From contig NZ_CP133784.1 in the NCBI RefSeq assembly GCF_034353875.1, positions 1,674,001 through 1,738,000 on the forward strand: a stretch of DNA of 64,000 nucleotides. The letters are read 5' to 3'. Positions 28,116 to 37,771 of this stretch are shown here, piece after piece. Below the pieces are notes generated by a model. That model did not search any database. It worked only from the letters and a program-made list of their open reading frames with translations, and was not told the origin of the DNA. Both the position numbers and the translations under genes were made by a program. The number at the start of each line of letters is the position of its first letter. Position 1 is the stretch's first letter. The stretch is from Pseudomonas sp. MH9.2. GTDB taxonomy: Bacteria; Pseudomonadota; Gammaproteobacteria; Pseudomonadales; Pseudomonadaceae.

Positions 28116-28886
28116 GTGACACCACTCATGATCACCCTGCTGATAGTCGCTGGCATCGTCATTCTGATTGCCATCGGCTTCCTCAACCACGTATCCGAAA
28201 ACAAGAAGCTGGAAAAGGCTCGCCTTAAGGTCGAGCTGAATGATCGTCTGCGCCGCTGCGGAGAGATCACCGAAACTTTTCCCGGCCAGTTGATGACGCC
28301 CGCTCTCAAGCTGCTACTGACGCGTCTGGAACTGAACGTGAACCAGCGCCTGCTCGCTCTGAACAAGGGCAACAGCGCGCTCAAGGCACGTATAGATGAA
28401 CTCGCGACACTGGTGAATCAGGGCGACGCGATCCCGATCAGCAACCCACCCGGCCCGATCCTGACCGAAGCCAAGGCCAAGGACGTGCGCTTTCTATTAG
28501 AAGCCATACACGGCCAGGTGACACGCGCCGCACACGATGGCTTCTTGCCTACCAACGAAGCCAAGTACTGGATCAAGGAAATCCGCAATATTCTGGTGCT
28601 GCTGCACATCGAGTTCTTCAATAACCTGGGGCAACAGGCGTTCTCCCACGAGCAGCCCGGTCAGGCGCGACTGGCGTTCGAACGCGGCGTGCAGTACCTG
28701 CGTAAACAGCCTGACCCAGCCGTTTATCAGGAACAACTCCGGTACATGGAAAGCATGCTGGCCCGCGCGAACTCAATGGTATTGACCAATACCGCGCCTG
28801 CCGAAGGCGAAGTAAACGAATTGACCGACGGATTGAAGACTGTCGAAGCAGACGGCGACTGGAAAAAGAAAGTGGTCTACGACTGA
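28116..28886 (+). CDS. Membrane-anchored conserved hypothetical protein
   Basis: 256 residues with one N-terminal membrane helix (LMITLLIVAGIVILIAIGFL) and a long helical, charged cytoplasmic part (KKLEKARLKVELNDRLRRC and onward). No catalytic motif is visible. I placed the start at the GTG at 28116 because a TGAGG site lies eight bases before it; the ATG four codons later (28128) is the alternative. The open frame reaches back to 27888 across the tRNA promoter, which is not credible as coding. It lies downstream of the divergent tRNA operon. I cannot name the family. Confidence 0.75.
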   Translation: MTPLMITLLIVAGIVILIAIGFLNHVSENKKLEKARLKVELNDRLRRCGEITETFPGQLMTPALKLLLTRLELNVNQRLLALNKGNSALKARIDELATLVNQGDAIPISNPPGPILTEAKAKDVRFLLEAIHGQVTRAAHDGFLPTNEAKYWIKEIRNILVLLHIEFFNNLGQQAFSHEQPGQARLAFERGVQYLRKQPDPAVYQEQLRYMESMLARANSMVLTNTAPAEGEVNELTDGLKTVEADGDWKKKVVYD

Positions 28887-28900
28887 GGCTCTGACTACAA

Positions 28901-28927
28901 GGCAGACAGGCGCAAAGCCTGTCTGCC
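28901..28927. other. Perfect hairpin between convergent genes
   Basis: GGCAGACAGGC-GCAAA-GCCTGTCTGCC is an 11-bp perfect stem 15 bases after the hypothetical gene and 42 bases before the end of the GAF gene. It has no T-tract on either side, so it may be a weak terminator or an mRNA 3' end stabiliser. Confidence 0.6.
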
Positions 28928-28968
28928 GATAAACTCACCGACTCTGCAACCGCCACACCATCAGGCAA

Positions 28969-29454
28969 TCAATCGCACGTGGTCAGCCTGAGAAAGATGG
29001 CCACCAACTGTTCCATGCCTGCCTGATCCTGCTCGGAGAAGCGCCCAACACTTGGGCTGTCCAGATCCAGCACACCAATCAATCGCCCGCCCTTGACCAA
29101 TGGCACCACCAGCTCGCTGTTCGATGCGCTGTCGCAGGCGATATGCCCGTCGAACGCGTGGACATCTTCGACCCGCTGAGTCTTGCGGGTCGCGGCCGCC
29201 GCGCCGCAAACGCCACGGCCGAACGGGATTCGCACGCAGGCGATTTGCCCCTGAAAAGGTCCCAACACCAACTCTTCGTTGCGCGCCAAATAGAAGCCAG
29301 CCCAGTTCAGGTCATCAAGCTGACTGAACAAAAAAGCAGAAAACTGTGCGGCATTGGCAATGAAGTCACGCTCGTCCGCCAGCAACGACTCCAACTGTGC
29401 GGCGAGCAAGCCGTAGCCGTTCAGGCCAGCGCCGGTGTTTTGTAAATCGATCAT
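28969..29454 (-). CDS. GAF-domain free methionine-(R)-sulfoxide reductase
   Basis: Cytoplasmic enzyme reducing free Met-R-sulfoxide (YebR/MsrC family). The 161-residue single GAF domain contains IACVRIPFGRGVCG and HIACDSASNSE, which carry the three cysteines used in catalysis in E. coli YebR. The ATG at 29454 overlaps the TGA of the ATPase gene, so I rejected the longer frame from 29511. It fits a local theme of oxidative-damage repair with gpx and msrB a few kilobases away. Confidence 0.88.
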   Translation of the reverse strand: MIDLQNTGAGLNGYGLLAAQLESLLADERDFIANAAQFSAFLFSQLDDLNWAGFYLARNEELVLGPFQGQIACVRIPFGRGVCGAAAATRKTQRVEDVHAFDGHIACDSASNSELVVPLVKGGRLIGVLDLDSPSVGRFSEQDQAGMEQLVAIFLRLTTCD

Positions 29455-30341
29455 GCTTGTTGCTCCAACAATTTTAGCCCTACCCAATAACGCGCAAATT
29501 GATAAGCACAACGACCGTTGCGATTACCGCGCCCGGTCGCCCAACGGACCGCCGTGATATCCAGTGCCTCATCGCGCTGCCACTCAAGGCCCGACGCTGA
29601 CGCCAATTGACCAATCCAGTGTTCGACCACGCTCAGAAAGTGTTCCTGAGTGAAGGGATAGAACGATAGCCACAGGCCAAAACGGTCAGACAAGGCAATC
29701 TTGTCTTCCACCGCCTCGCTGGGGTGCAGCTCGCCGTCGACCCGCTGCCAGTTTTCGTTATCGCTTTCCTTCTCCGGCACCAGATGGCGACGGTTGGACG
29801 TGGCGTACAACAGCACGTTGTCCGGCGCCTGTTCGAGCGAACCGTCCAGCACGCTCTTGAGCACGCGGTAATCGCTCTCGCCCGCTTCGAACGACAGGTC
29901 ATCGCAAAACAGTACGAAGCGCTGAGGCAATTTCTGCAATTGCTCCACCACACGAGGCAGATCGCCCAGGTGATCGCGCTCAATCTCGATCAGACGCAAA
30001 CCGCACTGATGATTTTCAGCCAACAATGCACGGACCAGCGATGACTTGCCGGTCCCTCGCGAGCCCCAGAGCAACGCATGGTTGGCCGGCAGACCATCAA
30101 TGAACTGCCGGGTATTGCGCGCCAGTTGATCGCGCTGTTTATCGACACCGATCAGGTCAGACAAGCGCGTGTCCAGGCTGACGTGGAGTGGCATCAAGTA
30201 ACCACTGCGACCTTCCTGCACCCAACGTGCGGCCAGGGAGTGCGCCCAGTCGACGGGACGACGAGGTGCCGGCAATAGCGGCTCCAGACGGGCCAGCACC
30301 GCATCGGCGCGTTCGAGAAATGCATTTAACCGAGAGTCCAC
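29451..30341 (-). CDS. DUF815-type AAA+ ATPase
   Basis: A 296-residue ATPase with Walker A LLWGSRGTGKSSLVRALL, Walker B RFVLFCDDLSFE and a downstream NRRHLVPE sensor region. DUF815 proteins are AAA+ ATPases of unknown role. The start is GTG at 30341 with AAGGAG six bases before it. It overlaps the GAF gene by ATGA, so the two are one transcription unit, divergent from sagS. Confidence 0.85.
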   Translation of the reverse strand: MDSRLNAFLERADAVLARLEPLLPAPRRPVDWAHSLAARWVQEGRSGYLMPLHVSLDTRLSDLIGVDKQRDQLARNTRQFIDGLPANHALLWGSRGTGKSSLVRALLAENHQCGLRLIEIERDHLGDLPRVVEQLQKLPQRFVLFCDDLSFEAGESDYRVLKSVLDGSLEQAPDNVLLYATSNRRHLVPEKESDNENWQRVDGELHPSEAVEDKIALSDRFGLWLSFYPFTQEHFLSVVEHWIGQLASASGLEWQRDEALDITAVRWATGRGNRNGRCAYQFARYWVGLKLLEQQA

Positions 30342-30427
30342 GGTGTCTCCTTAATTAAACTGAATAAAGGCAAGGCCTGATCGGCTATGATTTCCCGGCG
30401 AAGAAACACGAGGAATGGCTTTACCCC

Positions 30428-32758
30428 ATGGATATATCGTTCACCAACCGTCTGTCGTTCAAACAAGCGCGCCTGACAGTGCTGGTCGGTTTCGCGCTGG
30501 GAACCGTGCTTAGCCTGATTCAAATCACCCTCGATTATGCCAGCGAAGACGCCTCCATCGATCGCGAAATTCGCTCCCTGCTGGAAATCAGTCACAACCC
30601 CGCCTCGCGAATCGCTTACAACATTGACGCCGAACTTGCTCAGGAACTGACCCAGGGCTTGCTGCGCTCCCCCGCCATCATGGGCGCGAAGCTCAGTGAC
30701 AACAATAATGTGGTGCTTGCCGACGTCGAACGCCCACGGGCGGAGAGTCGCTACCGGATGATCAGCGACTTTCTTTTTGGCGAAAGCCGCCAGTTCGAAG
30801 ATATCCTGCACCTGAACCACATGCCCAACGACTCGATCGGCACCTTGCACCTGGATGTCGACACCTTCGCGTTTGGCAGCCACTTCCTGCAACGGGCCGA
30901 AATCACCCTGATCAACGGGTTTGCCCGCAGCCTGCTGCTGAGCGGCATTTTATTAGCGATGTTTTATTTCACCCTGACCAAGCCACTGGTGGGAGTGATC
31001 CGCGCACTGAGCCGTAGCGACCCGCACAGCCCCGAGCAAACCCGGTTACCGTGCCCGCCGTGTCATGAGCAGGACGAGATTGGCGTTTTGGTGCAAGTCG
31101 CCAATGAGCAGCTTGAAACAATAGCCAGCGAACTCGCCCAACGCCGGACGGCAGAAAACCGCCTCACCGACCACCTGAGCGAGCTGGAAAACATCGTTTC
31201 AGCACGGACGACCGAACTCAAAGCCAGTAATACCCGGCTCAGCCAGTCCAACGAGGAACTGCAGATAGCGCGCAGCACCGCTTTGGACATGGCCCAGGCG
31301 CGCTCAGCCTTCCTGGCCAACATGAGCCACGAAATCCGCACTCCGCTCAACGGCCTGCTGGGCATGCTCGCGCTGTCTCTGGACAGCCCCCTCAACGCCG
31401 AACAGCGTCAACAGCTGTCCATTGCGCATGACTCGGGCAAGGTACTGGTGGAGTTGCTCAACGATATTCTCGACCTGTCGAAGTTTGATGCCGGCCAGCT
31501 GGAGCTTGAGCATATCCCCTTCGACCTGGGTGCTTTAATCGAGGACACCGCCAACCTGCTGTCGCAAAACGCAGCACCCAGCGTCGAGCTGACCTGCCTG
31601 ATTGATCCGCACTTCCCGGCATTGGTACTCGGCGACCCCACCCGGGTTCGACAAATCGTCAGCAACCTGCTGTCCAACGCATTGAAATTCACCCGCCTTG
31701 GCCGCGTCGATGTGCGCCTGAGCACCCACGCTGACGGCGTACGGATCGAAGTCCGCGACACCGGCATCGGCATCGCCCATGACGCCCAGGCAAAAATCAT
31801 CCAACCGTTCATGCAGGCTGCAGCGGGTATCACCCGGCAGTTTGGTGGCACCGGTCTTGGCCTGGCACTGACCCACAATCTATGCGGTGCCATGAAGGGC
31901 TATCTGAGCATTGAGTCTCAAGTCGGTTTCGGCAGCCAGTTCAGCGCCGAGCTACCCCTGCCCAGCTACGCCCCGGCACAGGTGTTCGCACCGATCAAAG
32001 GGCAAGTGATTGTCGTCAGTCCTGCAAGCAGCGGCTTGGCGGAGTTGCTGAGCAGCCTGCTGCCCAGCTGGGGCATCGCATACCGGCGCTATAGTATCGG
32101 AGACAGCCTTTATGGCCTTGAACCCGACCTGCTGATCACCGACTGTCCGGAATGCCTGTTCGGCCTGCGTCCCGCGATCAAAGCACCGATCCTGCTGATC
32201 ACGGCATACGGTAACTTCATGCCCCGCGACCAAGTCATAGCCCTCGAACCCCTGCAACAACAAGCCCGCCCGCTGGCACGCAATGCGCTGTACCAGACCT
32301 TGCGACGGGTGCTGCACGCAGACGAATCCGGCCACCGCGAACTGTCGCTCGGGAATCAGGCAACGGCGCGCAGAGCGCGAATCCTGCTGGTCGAGGATAA
32401 TCCGGTCAATCAACTGGTGGCCAAGGGCATCCTCAGCAAACTCGGCTGCGAGGTGGTTGTCAGCGGGCATGGTGCCGATGCGCTCGAACGGCTTGAGCAT
32501 CAGACCTTCGATCTGGTGCTGATGGACTGCAACATGCCGGTGATGGATGGCTACGAAGCCAGTCGGCAGATTCGCCAGTCCGGGCGTTGGCAACAGCTGC
32601 CGATCATTGCCCTGACGGCCAACGCCATGCCCGAAGAACGCGAACACTGTCGCGCGGCGGGCATGAGTGACTACCTGGCCAAACCCTTCCGCCGCGAAGA
32701 ACTGATCAGCCTGCTGGACAAGTGGCTGCCCGTCGCCCCTGGCGGAGCCCCTCTGTAG
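30428..32758 (+). CDS. sagS: Hybrid sensor kinase/response regulator SagS
   Basis: Membrane hybrid kinase that in P. aeruginosa governs surface attachment and biofilm tolerance through HptB. The N-terminus has a membrane helix (LTVLVGFALGTVLSLI), a periplasmic sensor domain to about residue 165 and a second helix (SLLLSGILLAMFYFTL). Then come a coiled coil, the HisKA box MSHEIRTPLNGLLGML, the catalytic ATPase domain (FGGTGLGLALTHNLCG) and a receiver with ILLVEDNPVNQLVAKG and the phospho-acceptor in VLMDCNMPVMDG. No HPt domain follows, as expected for SagS. The 776 residues match PA2824 (786) and the neighbours match. The ATG at 30428 is 14 bases from GAGGA, a little far. Confidence 0.88.
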   Translation: MDISFTNRLSFKQARLTVLVGFALGTVLSLIQITLDYASEDASIDREIRSLLEISHNPASRIAYNIDAELAQELTQGLLRSPAIMGAKLSDNNNVVLADVERPRAESRYRMISDFLFGESRQFEDILHLNHMPNDSIGTLHLDVDTFAFGSHFLQRAEITLINGFARSLLLSGILLAMFYFTLTKPLVGVIRALSRSDPHSPEQTRLPCPPCHEQDEIGVLVQVANEQLETIASELAQRRTAENRLTDHLSELENIVSARTTELKASNTRLSQSNEELQIARSTALDMAQARSAFLANMSHEIRTPLNGLLGMLALSLDSPLNAEQRQQLSIAHDSGKVLVELLNDILDLSKFDAGQLELEHIPFDLGALIEDTANLLSQNAAPSVELTCLIDPHFPALVLGDPTRVRQIVSNLLSNALKFTRLGRVDVRLSTHADGVRIEVRDTGIGIAHDAQAKIIQPFMQAAAGITRQFGGTGLGLALTHNLCGAMKGYLSIESQVGFGSQFSAELPLPSYAPAQVFAPIKGQVIVVSPASSGLAELLSSLLPSWGIAYRRYSIGDSLYGLEPDLLITDCPECLFGLRPAIKAPILLITAYGNFMPRDQVIALEPLQQQARPLARNALYQTLRRVLHADESGHRELSLGNQATARRARILLVEDNPVNQLVAKGILSKLGCEVVVSGHGADALERLEHQTFDLVLMDCNMPVMDGYEASRQIRQSGRWQQLPIIALTANAMPEEREHCRAAGMSDYLAKPFRREELISLLDKWLPVAPGGAPL

Positions 32759-32777
32759 ACACCGGCCTGCCTGCGCC

Positions 32778-33260
32778 CTACAGCAATGCTTCGATTTCGC
32801 TGGAGAGATCCTCTGGCTTGGTCAGGGGTGCAAAGCGTTTGACCAGCTTGCCGTCCTTGCCAATCAGAAACTTGGTGAAATTCCACTTGATGCGTTTCGA
32901 GCCCAGCAGGCCCGGCGCCTGTTTTTTCAACTGGACGAACAATGGGTGAGCGTCGCTGCCATTGACATCGACTTTCTTGAACAGCGGAAAACTGACCCCG
33001 AAATTCAATTCACAAAACTCGGAAATAGCCCCTTCGTTCCCCGGCTCCTGATGGCCGAACTGATTGCAGGGGAAGCCCAGCACCACCAAACCTCGGTCCT
33101 TGTAACGCTGCCAAAGCTGTTCCAGGCCTTTGTATTGGGGGGTGAAACCGCATTTGCTCGCGGTGTTGACCACCAATACGGCCTTGCCAGCAAAATCTGC
33201 CAACGTCTTTTGCTCGCCCTTGATGGTCGTGCACGGAATGGACAGTAAATTTTCGCTCAT
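32778..33260 (-). CDS. gpx: Glutathione peroxidase family protein
   Basis: Thiol peroxidase that reduces hydroperoxides, using thioredoxin or glutathione. The 160 residues show the peroxidatic cysteine in NTASKCGFTPQYKGLEQL (Cys 37 or so), FPCNQFGHQEPG with the second cysteine, and the tryptophan-asparagine pair in KWNFTKFLI. A cysteine, not selenocysteine, form. It is convergent with sagS, 19 bases apart. In PAO1 the MarR regulator ospR lies between sagS and gpx; it is absent here. Confidence 0.93.
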   Translation of the reverse strand: MSENLLSIPCTTIKGEQKTLADFAGKAVLVVNTASKCGFTPQYKGLEQLWQRYKDRGLVVLGFPCNQFGHQEPGNEGAISEFCELNFGVSFPLFKKVDVNGSDAHPLFVQLKKQAPGLLGSKRIKWNFTKFLIGKDGKLVKRFAPLTKPEDLSSEIEALL

Positions 33261-33372
33261 GGCAAAGCCCTCAAAGGCTGGAGTGTGGGGGAAACATAGT
33301 GCGCAATTTAATTGCGCGCAATCTAATTCACCTCATCAATATCACAGCATAGGCAAATAGCCCGGCGGTGCG

Positions 33373-33768
33373 TTATTCCCGAGGAACCAGGTCCAGGCAC
33401 ACCGAGTTGATGCAATAACGCAGGCCAGTCGGCGGCGGGCCATCAGGGAACACATGCCCCAAATGGGCATCACATTTGGCGCAAACCACTTCGGTGCGAA
33501 TCATGCCGTGGGTCATGTCGCGAATCTCGACGACCGCACTGCCCTCCAGGGGCGCGTAGAAACTTGGCCAGCCGCAACCCGAGTCGAACTTGGTCGAAGA
33601 ATCGAACAATGCCTCATTGCAGCACACACAGTGATAGACCCCTGCGGTTTTGGTGCTGTTGTACTTCCCGGAAAAGGGCCGCTCGGTCGCTTTCAGGCGA
33701 CACACGTTGTACTGCTCTGGATCGAGCATCGCTTGCCATTCTTCACGGGTTTTTTCCAACTTTTCCAC
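33373..33768 (-). CDS. msrB: Peptide-methionine (R)-S-oxide reductase
   Basis: Repairs protein methionine-R-sulfoxide. The 131 residues carry two zinc-binding CxxC pairs ([10 protein letters not shown] and [13 protein letters not shown]), the substrate-binding GCGWPSF and the catalytic cysteine in [12 protein letters not shown] chose GTG at 33768 because GGAGG stands seven bases before it; the open frame to 33828 lacks support. It probably shares the promoter region upstream with gpx only by read-through, as 112 bases separate them. Confidence 0.93.
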   Translation of the reverse strand: MEKLEKTREEWQAMLDPEQYNVCRLKATERPFSGKYNSTKTAGVYHCVCCNEALFDSSTKFDSGCGWPSFYAPLEGSAVVEIRDMTHGMIRTEVVCAKCDAHLGHVFPDGPPPTGLRYCINSVCLDLVPRE

Positions 33769-33960
33769 GGGTACACCTCCACAGCTTAAAAAGCCCGATC
33801 TGTATCTTTTCCGCTGATCGGGCGGCACGTATCATTGCGCCTCGTTAGACGTCAGTCTGGCATCCGTGTTTCGCGCATACAAATCCATTTTCATGGCGCT
33901 ATGCTCGGCAACCCAGGCTATGTGAATACAGTGGATCGTCCATTTTCGGGATCAATCGCC

Positions 33961-35172
33961 ATGCAGGTCAGCAAATCGAACAAGCTCGCCAACGTCTGTT
34001 ATGACATTCGCGGCCCAGTGCTCAAGCACGCCAAACGCCTGGAAGAGGAAGGCCATCGCATCCTCAAGCTGAATATCGGCAATCCCGCGCCATTTGGTTT
34101 CGAAGCGCCGGACGAAATCCTCCAGGACGTCATCCGCAATCTGCCGACCGCACAGGGCTACAGCGACTCCAAAGGCCTGTTCAGCGCACGCAAGGCCGTC
34201 ATGCAGTACTACCAGCAAAAGCAGGTAGAGGGTGTCGGCATTGAAGACATCTACCTGGGCAATGGTGTCTCCGAACTGATCGTGATGTCGCTGCAGGCCC
34301 TGCTCAACAATGGCGATGAAGTGCTGATCCCGGCACCCGACTACCCACTGTGGACCGCCGCCGTGTGCCTCGCAGGCGGCAGTCCGGTTCATTACCTGTG
34401 CGATGAACAGACTTATTGGTGGCCTGACCTGCAAGATATCAAGGCCAAGATCACACCGAACACCAAAGCCATGGTGATCATCAACCCGAACAACCCGACC
34501 GGCGCGGTCTACCCCAAAGAAGTGCTGATGGGCATGCTGGAACTCGCGCGCCAGCACAATCTGGTGGTGTTTTCCGACGAGATCTACGACAAGATCCTTT
34601 ACGACGACGCCGTGCACATCTGCACCGCTTCACTGGCGCCAGACCTGCTCTGCCTGACGTTCAACGGTCTGTCCAAGTCGTACCGCGTCGCGGGCTTCCG
34701 CTCAGGCTGGGTTGCCATTTCCGGGCCCAAGCACAACGCCCATAGCTACATCGAAGGCATCGACATGCTGGCCAACATGCGCCTGTGTGCCAACGTGCCG
34801 AGCCAGCACGCGATCCAGACCGCGCTGGGCGGCTACCAGAGCATCAACGACCTGGTGCTGCCACAGGGTCGCCTGCTGGAGCAGCGCAACAGGACCTGGG
34901 AACTGCTCAACGATATTCCCGGTGTCAGCTGCGTCAAACCGATGGGCGCGCTGTACGCCTTCCCGAGGATCGATCCGAAAGTCTGCCCGATCCACAACGA
35001 CGAGAAGTTCGTTCTCGATCTGCTCCTGTCGGAAAAGCTCCTGGTGGTTCAGGGCACAGCCTTCAACTGGCCATGGCCGGACCATTTCCGCGTAGTGACC
35101 TTGCCGCGTGTCGATGACCTGGATCAGGCGATTGGGCGCATCGGCAACTTCCTCAAGACCTATCGCCAGTAA
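33961..35172 (+). CDS. PLP-dependent aminotransferase (AlaA-like)
   Basis: Class I aminotransferase, probably glutamate-pyruvate (alanine synthesis), by similarity to E. coli AlaA. The 403 residues start MQVSKSNKLANVCYDIRGPV at 33961. They contain LNIGNPAPFGF, the cofactor-anchoring NPNNPTGAVYP, the Schiff-base lysine in FNGLSKSYRVAGFRSGW and a C-terminal FRVVTLPRVDD. The frame reaches back to 33835, but similarity starts at 33961. It is divergent from msrB. Confidence 0.9.
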   Translation: MQVSKSNKLANVCYDIRGPVLKHAKRLEEEGHRILKLNIGNPAPFGFEAPDEILQDVIRNLPTAQGYSDSKGLFSARKAVMQYYQQKQVEGVGIEDIYLGNGVSELIVMSLQALLNNGDEVLIPAPDYPLWTAAVCLAGGSPVHYLCDEQTYWWPDLQDIKAKITPNTKAMVIINPNNPTGAVYPKEVLMGMLELARQHNLVVFSDEIYDKILYDDAVHICTASLAPDLLCLTFNGLSKSYRVAGFRSGWVAISGPKHNAHSYIEGIDMLANMRLCANVPSQHAIQTALGGYQSINDLVLPQGRLLEQRNRTWELLNDIPGVSCVKPMGALYAFPRIDPKVCPIHNDEKFVLDLLLSEKLLVVQGTAFNWPWPDHFRVVTLPRVDDLDQAIGRIGNFLKTYRQ

Positions 35173-35327
35173 GCTAACGAGTCACGCACTGCCTTGCGTG
35201 GTCTGAACGGGCCACGCCGCCAGCCTACGGGGCTTTTCGCGCTAGCGGAGCCCTGGATCGCCCAGGTGTGGGCTATGCTGAATGGGCGAAGGGAACAGAC
35301 AGATGACACAGTTTGAAATAGTCCCCC

Positions 35328-35357
35328 TGTTGAATAGCCGCGTGCATCCCCTTATAT
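35328..35357 (+). promoter_or_regulatory. Sigma32-like heat-shock promoter of htpX
   Basis: TGTTGAA and CCCCTTATAT are spaced 13 bases (TTGAA to CCCC), close to the sigma32 pattern CTTGAAA-N11-16-CCCCATNT. The -10 block ends about 45 bases before the htpX ATG. HtpX is a heat-shock protein in E. coli, which supports the reading. Confidence 0.65.
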
Positions 35358-35402
35358 ACCCCGCATCACGTTACATACTTTCATGAGGAGAACGTTTCAA
35401 CC

Positions 35403-36293
35403 ATGATGCGCATTTTGCTGTTCTTGGCCACTAACCTGGCGGTCGTGCTGATTGCCAGCATCACGCTGAGCCTTTTTGGCTTCAACGGGTTCATGGCGGC
35501 CAATGGGGTTGATCTGAACCTCTCTCAGCTGCTGGTTTTCTGCGCGGTATTCGGTTTCGCCGGCTCGCTGTTCTCGCTGTTCATCTCCAAGTGGATGGCG
35601 AAGATGAGCACCAGCACCCAGATCATTTCCCAGCCACGCACTCGTCATGAGCAATGGCTGTTGCAAACTGTTGAACAGTTGGCACGCGAAGCGGGGATCA
35701 AGATGCCTGAAGTCGGCATCTTCCCGGCCTATGAAGCTAACGCCTTCGCCACGGGCTGGAACAAGAACGACGCACTGGTCGCCGTCAGCCAGGGTTTGCT
35801 GGAGCGCTTTTCGCCCGACGAAGTAAAAGCAGTCCTCGCGCACGAAATCGGCCACGTTGCCAACGGCGACATGGTGACCCTGGCGCTGGTACAAGGCGTG
35901 GTGAACACCTTCGTCATGTTTTTCGCGCGGATCATCGGCAACTTCGTCGACAAGGTGATCTTCAAGAACGAACAGGGTCAGGGCATGGCCTATTACATCG
36001 CGACCATCTTTGCCGAACTGGTATTGGGCTTTTTGGCTAGCACCATCGTCATGTGGTTCTCGCGCAAACGCGAATACCGGGCGGACGAAGCCGGTGCACG
36101 CCTGGCAGGCACCAGCGCCATGATCGGCGCCCTGCAGCGCCTGCGCTCGGAACAAGGCGTGCCGGTGCAAATGCCGGACAGCCTGGCAGCATTCGGCATC
36201 AACGGCGGCGTTCTCAAGCACGGTCTGGCGGGTCTGTTCATGAGCCACCCGGCACTGGAAGACCGCATTGAGGCGCTCCGTCGTCGCGGCTGA
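35403..36293 (+). CDS. htpX: Membrane protease HtpX
   Basis: Zinc metalloprotease of the inner membrane that removes misfolded membrane proteins together with FtsH. It has two N-terminal helices ([20 protein letters not shown] and [19 protein letters not shown]), the zinc motif [14 protein letters not shown] (HExxH) near residue 145, two further helices, and a third-ligand region [14 protein letters not shown]. At 296 residues it is full length. Either of two consecutive ATG codons could be used. Preceded by a sigma32-like promoter and followed by a terminator. Confidence 0.95.
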   Translation: MMRILLFLATNLAVVLIASITLSLFGFNGFMAANGVDLNLSQLLVFCAVFGFAGSLFSLFISKWMAKMSTSTQIISQPRTRHEQWLLQTVEQLAREAGIKMPEVGIFPAYEANAFATGWNKNDALVAVSQGLLERFSPDEVKAVLAHEIGHVANGDMVTLALVQGVVNTFVMFFARIIGNFVDKVIFKNEQGQGMAYYIATIFAELVLGFLASTIVMWFSRKREYRADEAGARLAGTSAMIGALQRLRSEQGVPVQMPDSLAAFGINGGVLKHGLAGLFMSHPALEDRIEALRRRG

Positions 36294-36316
36294 TAAGCTT
36301 CAGGCAGTGTTACGAG

Positions 36317-36340
36317 AGGGCGACGCGAGTCGCCCTTTTT
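36317..36340 (+). terminator. htpX terminator
   Basis: AGGGCGAC-GCGA-GTCGCCCT is an 8-bp perfect stem with a tetraloop followed by TTTT. It lies 24 bases after the htpX stop. Confidence 0.88.
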
Positions 36341-36369
36341 GTTTTATCCGGATCAGAGAATAAACCGTC

Positions 36370-37026
36370 ATGCGCTCGCTCGCCCTCGCCCTCGCCTGCA
36401 TCACCGTGTTCGCCCTGAGCGGCTGCCAAAGCGCGTACTTCGCCGCCATGGAAAAAGCAGGCATCCCAAAACGGCAAATGCTGGTCAGCCGGGTTAATGA
36501 CGCACGCGACGCACAACAAGATGCCAAGCAGCATTTCAGCAGCGCGTTGCAGAACTATCGCAGTGTGGTGCAACTTAATGGTGGCGACCTGGAGAAACGC
36601 TACAACGCGCTGAATGATGATTACCAAGCCAGCGAAAAAAGCGCCGCCGCCGTACACCACCGCATCGGCGCCATCGAAACCGTGGCCGATGTGTTGTTCG
36701 ACGAATGGAATGACGAACTCGATCAATACAGCAACAAAGACCTGCGCGCCGCCAGCGCCAAGGAGCTGGCTCGCACCCAGACCGAATACCGAGAGTTGCT
36801 ACAGAAAATGAAAACAGCTGAAAGCCGCATCGAGCCGGTACTGAGCGTATTACGCGATCACGTCCTGTTCCTCAAGCACAACCTCAACGCCCAAGCGATT
36901 GGCGCGCTCAAGGGTGAGCACAGCAACCTGCAAGGCAATGTCGACCAACTGCTCAAAGACATGCAGCGCTCAATCGACGACTCCGATGCGTTTGTTCGCC
37001 ACCTACAGGGCAGTGCGACGCAGTAG
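36370..37026 (+). CDS. DUF2959 lipoprotein
   Basis: A 218-residue exported lipoprotein. The signal peptide [19 protein letters not shown] ends in a good lipobox (ALSGC), and the mature part is helical with long charged segments (residues 60-210), consistent with a coiled-coil periplasmic domain. I recognise the DUF2959 family; its function is unknown. Its 3' end overlaps tpm on the other strand by 24 bases. Confidence 0.85.
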   Translation: MRSLALALACITVFALSGCQSAYFAAMEKAGIPKRQMLVSRVNDARDAQQDAKQHFSSALQNYRSVVQLNGGDLEKRYNALNDDYQASEKSAAAVHHRIGAIETVADVLFDEWNDELDQYSNKDLRAASAKELARTQTEYRELLQKMKTAESRIEPVLSVLRDHVLFLKHNLNAQAIGALKGEHSNLQGNVDQLLKDMQRSIDDSDAFVRHLQGSATQ

Positions 37027-37668
37027 GCGATAGGCCCGCTCCTCAAGCCGCGTAACGCCACCCTGCAAAAATCTCCAGCTCTTGCCCAGCACATCGCACT
37101 CATCAAGGGTATCCAGCTGCCAGTCGGCTGCCAGCAACTGCTGTACTTCAGCATCAGGCACTGAAAACGGTGGTCCGTCGATTTGAGTCTGATCGTAATC
37201 CAGGGTGATCAATAACCCTTGGCACCCGCGAGGCAAAATCTGCGCGAGGTGTCGCGTATAGCGTTGGCGCATCTCAGGTGGCAGCGCGATCAAGGCCGCA
37301 CGGTCATAAAGCCCGACACACTCGCCGACGTCGTCCGCCGTGAGCGCGAAAAAATCGCCGCACCACAGCTCAATCGACTCAACGCTGTAGACCTTGAACG
37401 GCCCGCGCTGACTGATCTGCGCATCCAGGTGCTGTTCGCTAAAGAAGTCCTCCACGGCCTTTTCCGACAACTCGACACCCAGCACGTGAAATCCCTGGCC
37501 GGCCAACCAGGCCAGATCCAGGCTTTTACCGCACAGCGGCACCAGCACCCGAGCATGCTTTTTGAGTTCAAGGTCAGGCCAGAAGCGTTGTAAATAAGGA
37601 TTAACCTCGCCAAGATGAAAACCGATCTGATTGAGTGCCCAGCGCTTGTGCCAAAAGTCCGGCTGCAT
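37003..37668 (-). CDS. tpm: Thiopurine S-methyltransferase
   Basis: SAM-dependent methyltransferase; in Pseudomonas it methylates thiopurines and selenium or tellurium compounds. The 221 residues have the TPMT N-terminal [14 protein letters not shown], the SAM-binding [20 protein letters not shown] with the acidic [11 protein letters not shown], and the [19 protein letters not shown] segment. It is full length. An Anr-like site (37712-37725) lies 44 bases upstream, between it and ygiD. Confidence 0.93.
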   Translation of the reverse strand: MQPDFWHKRWALNQIGFHLGEVNPYLQRFWPDLELKKHARVLVPLCGKSLDLAWLAGQGFHVLGVELSEKAVEDFFSEQHLDAQISQRGPFKVYSVESIELWCGDFFALTADDVGECVGLYDRAALIALPPEMRQRYTRHLAQILPRGCQGLLITLDYDQTQIDGPPFSVPDAEVQQLLAADWQLDTLDECDVLGKSWRFLQGGVTRLEERAYRLLRRTAL

Positions 37669-37711
37669 AAATACTCCTGATAATTCGATAAAAAGACGCG
37701 AAAACTTATAT

Positions 37712-37725
37712 TAGATTTAGATCAA
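37712..37725. promoter_or_regulatory. Possible Anr/FNR-type site
   Basis: TAGAT-TTAG-ATCAA matches the Anr/FNR consensus TTGAT-N4-ATCAA with one mismatch. It lies in the A/T-rich gap between the divergent tpm and ygiD genes. One mismatch can occur by chance, so this is only a candidate. Confidence 0.3.
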
Positions 37726-37771
37726 TGTTCTGCCTGAAGATAACCCCATCTTAACGCTCAGGACTCTCGCT

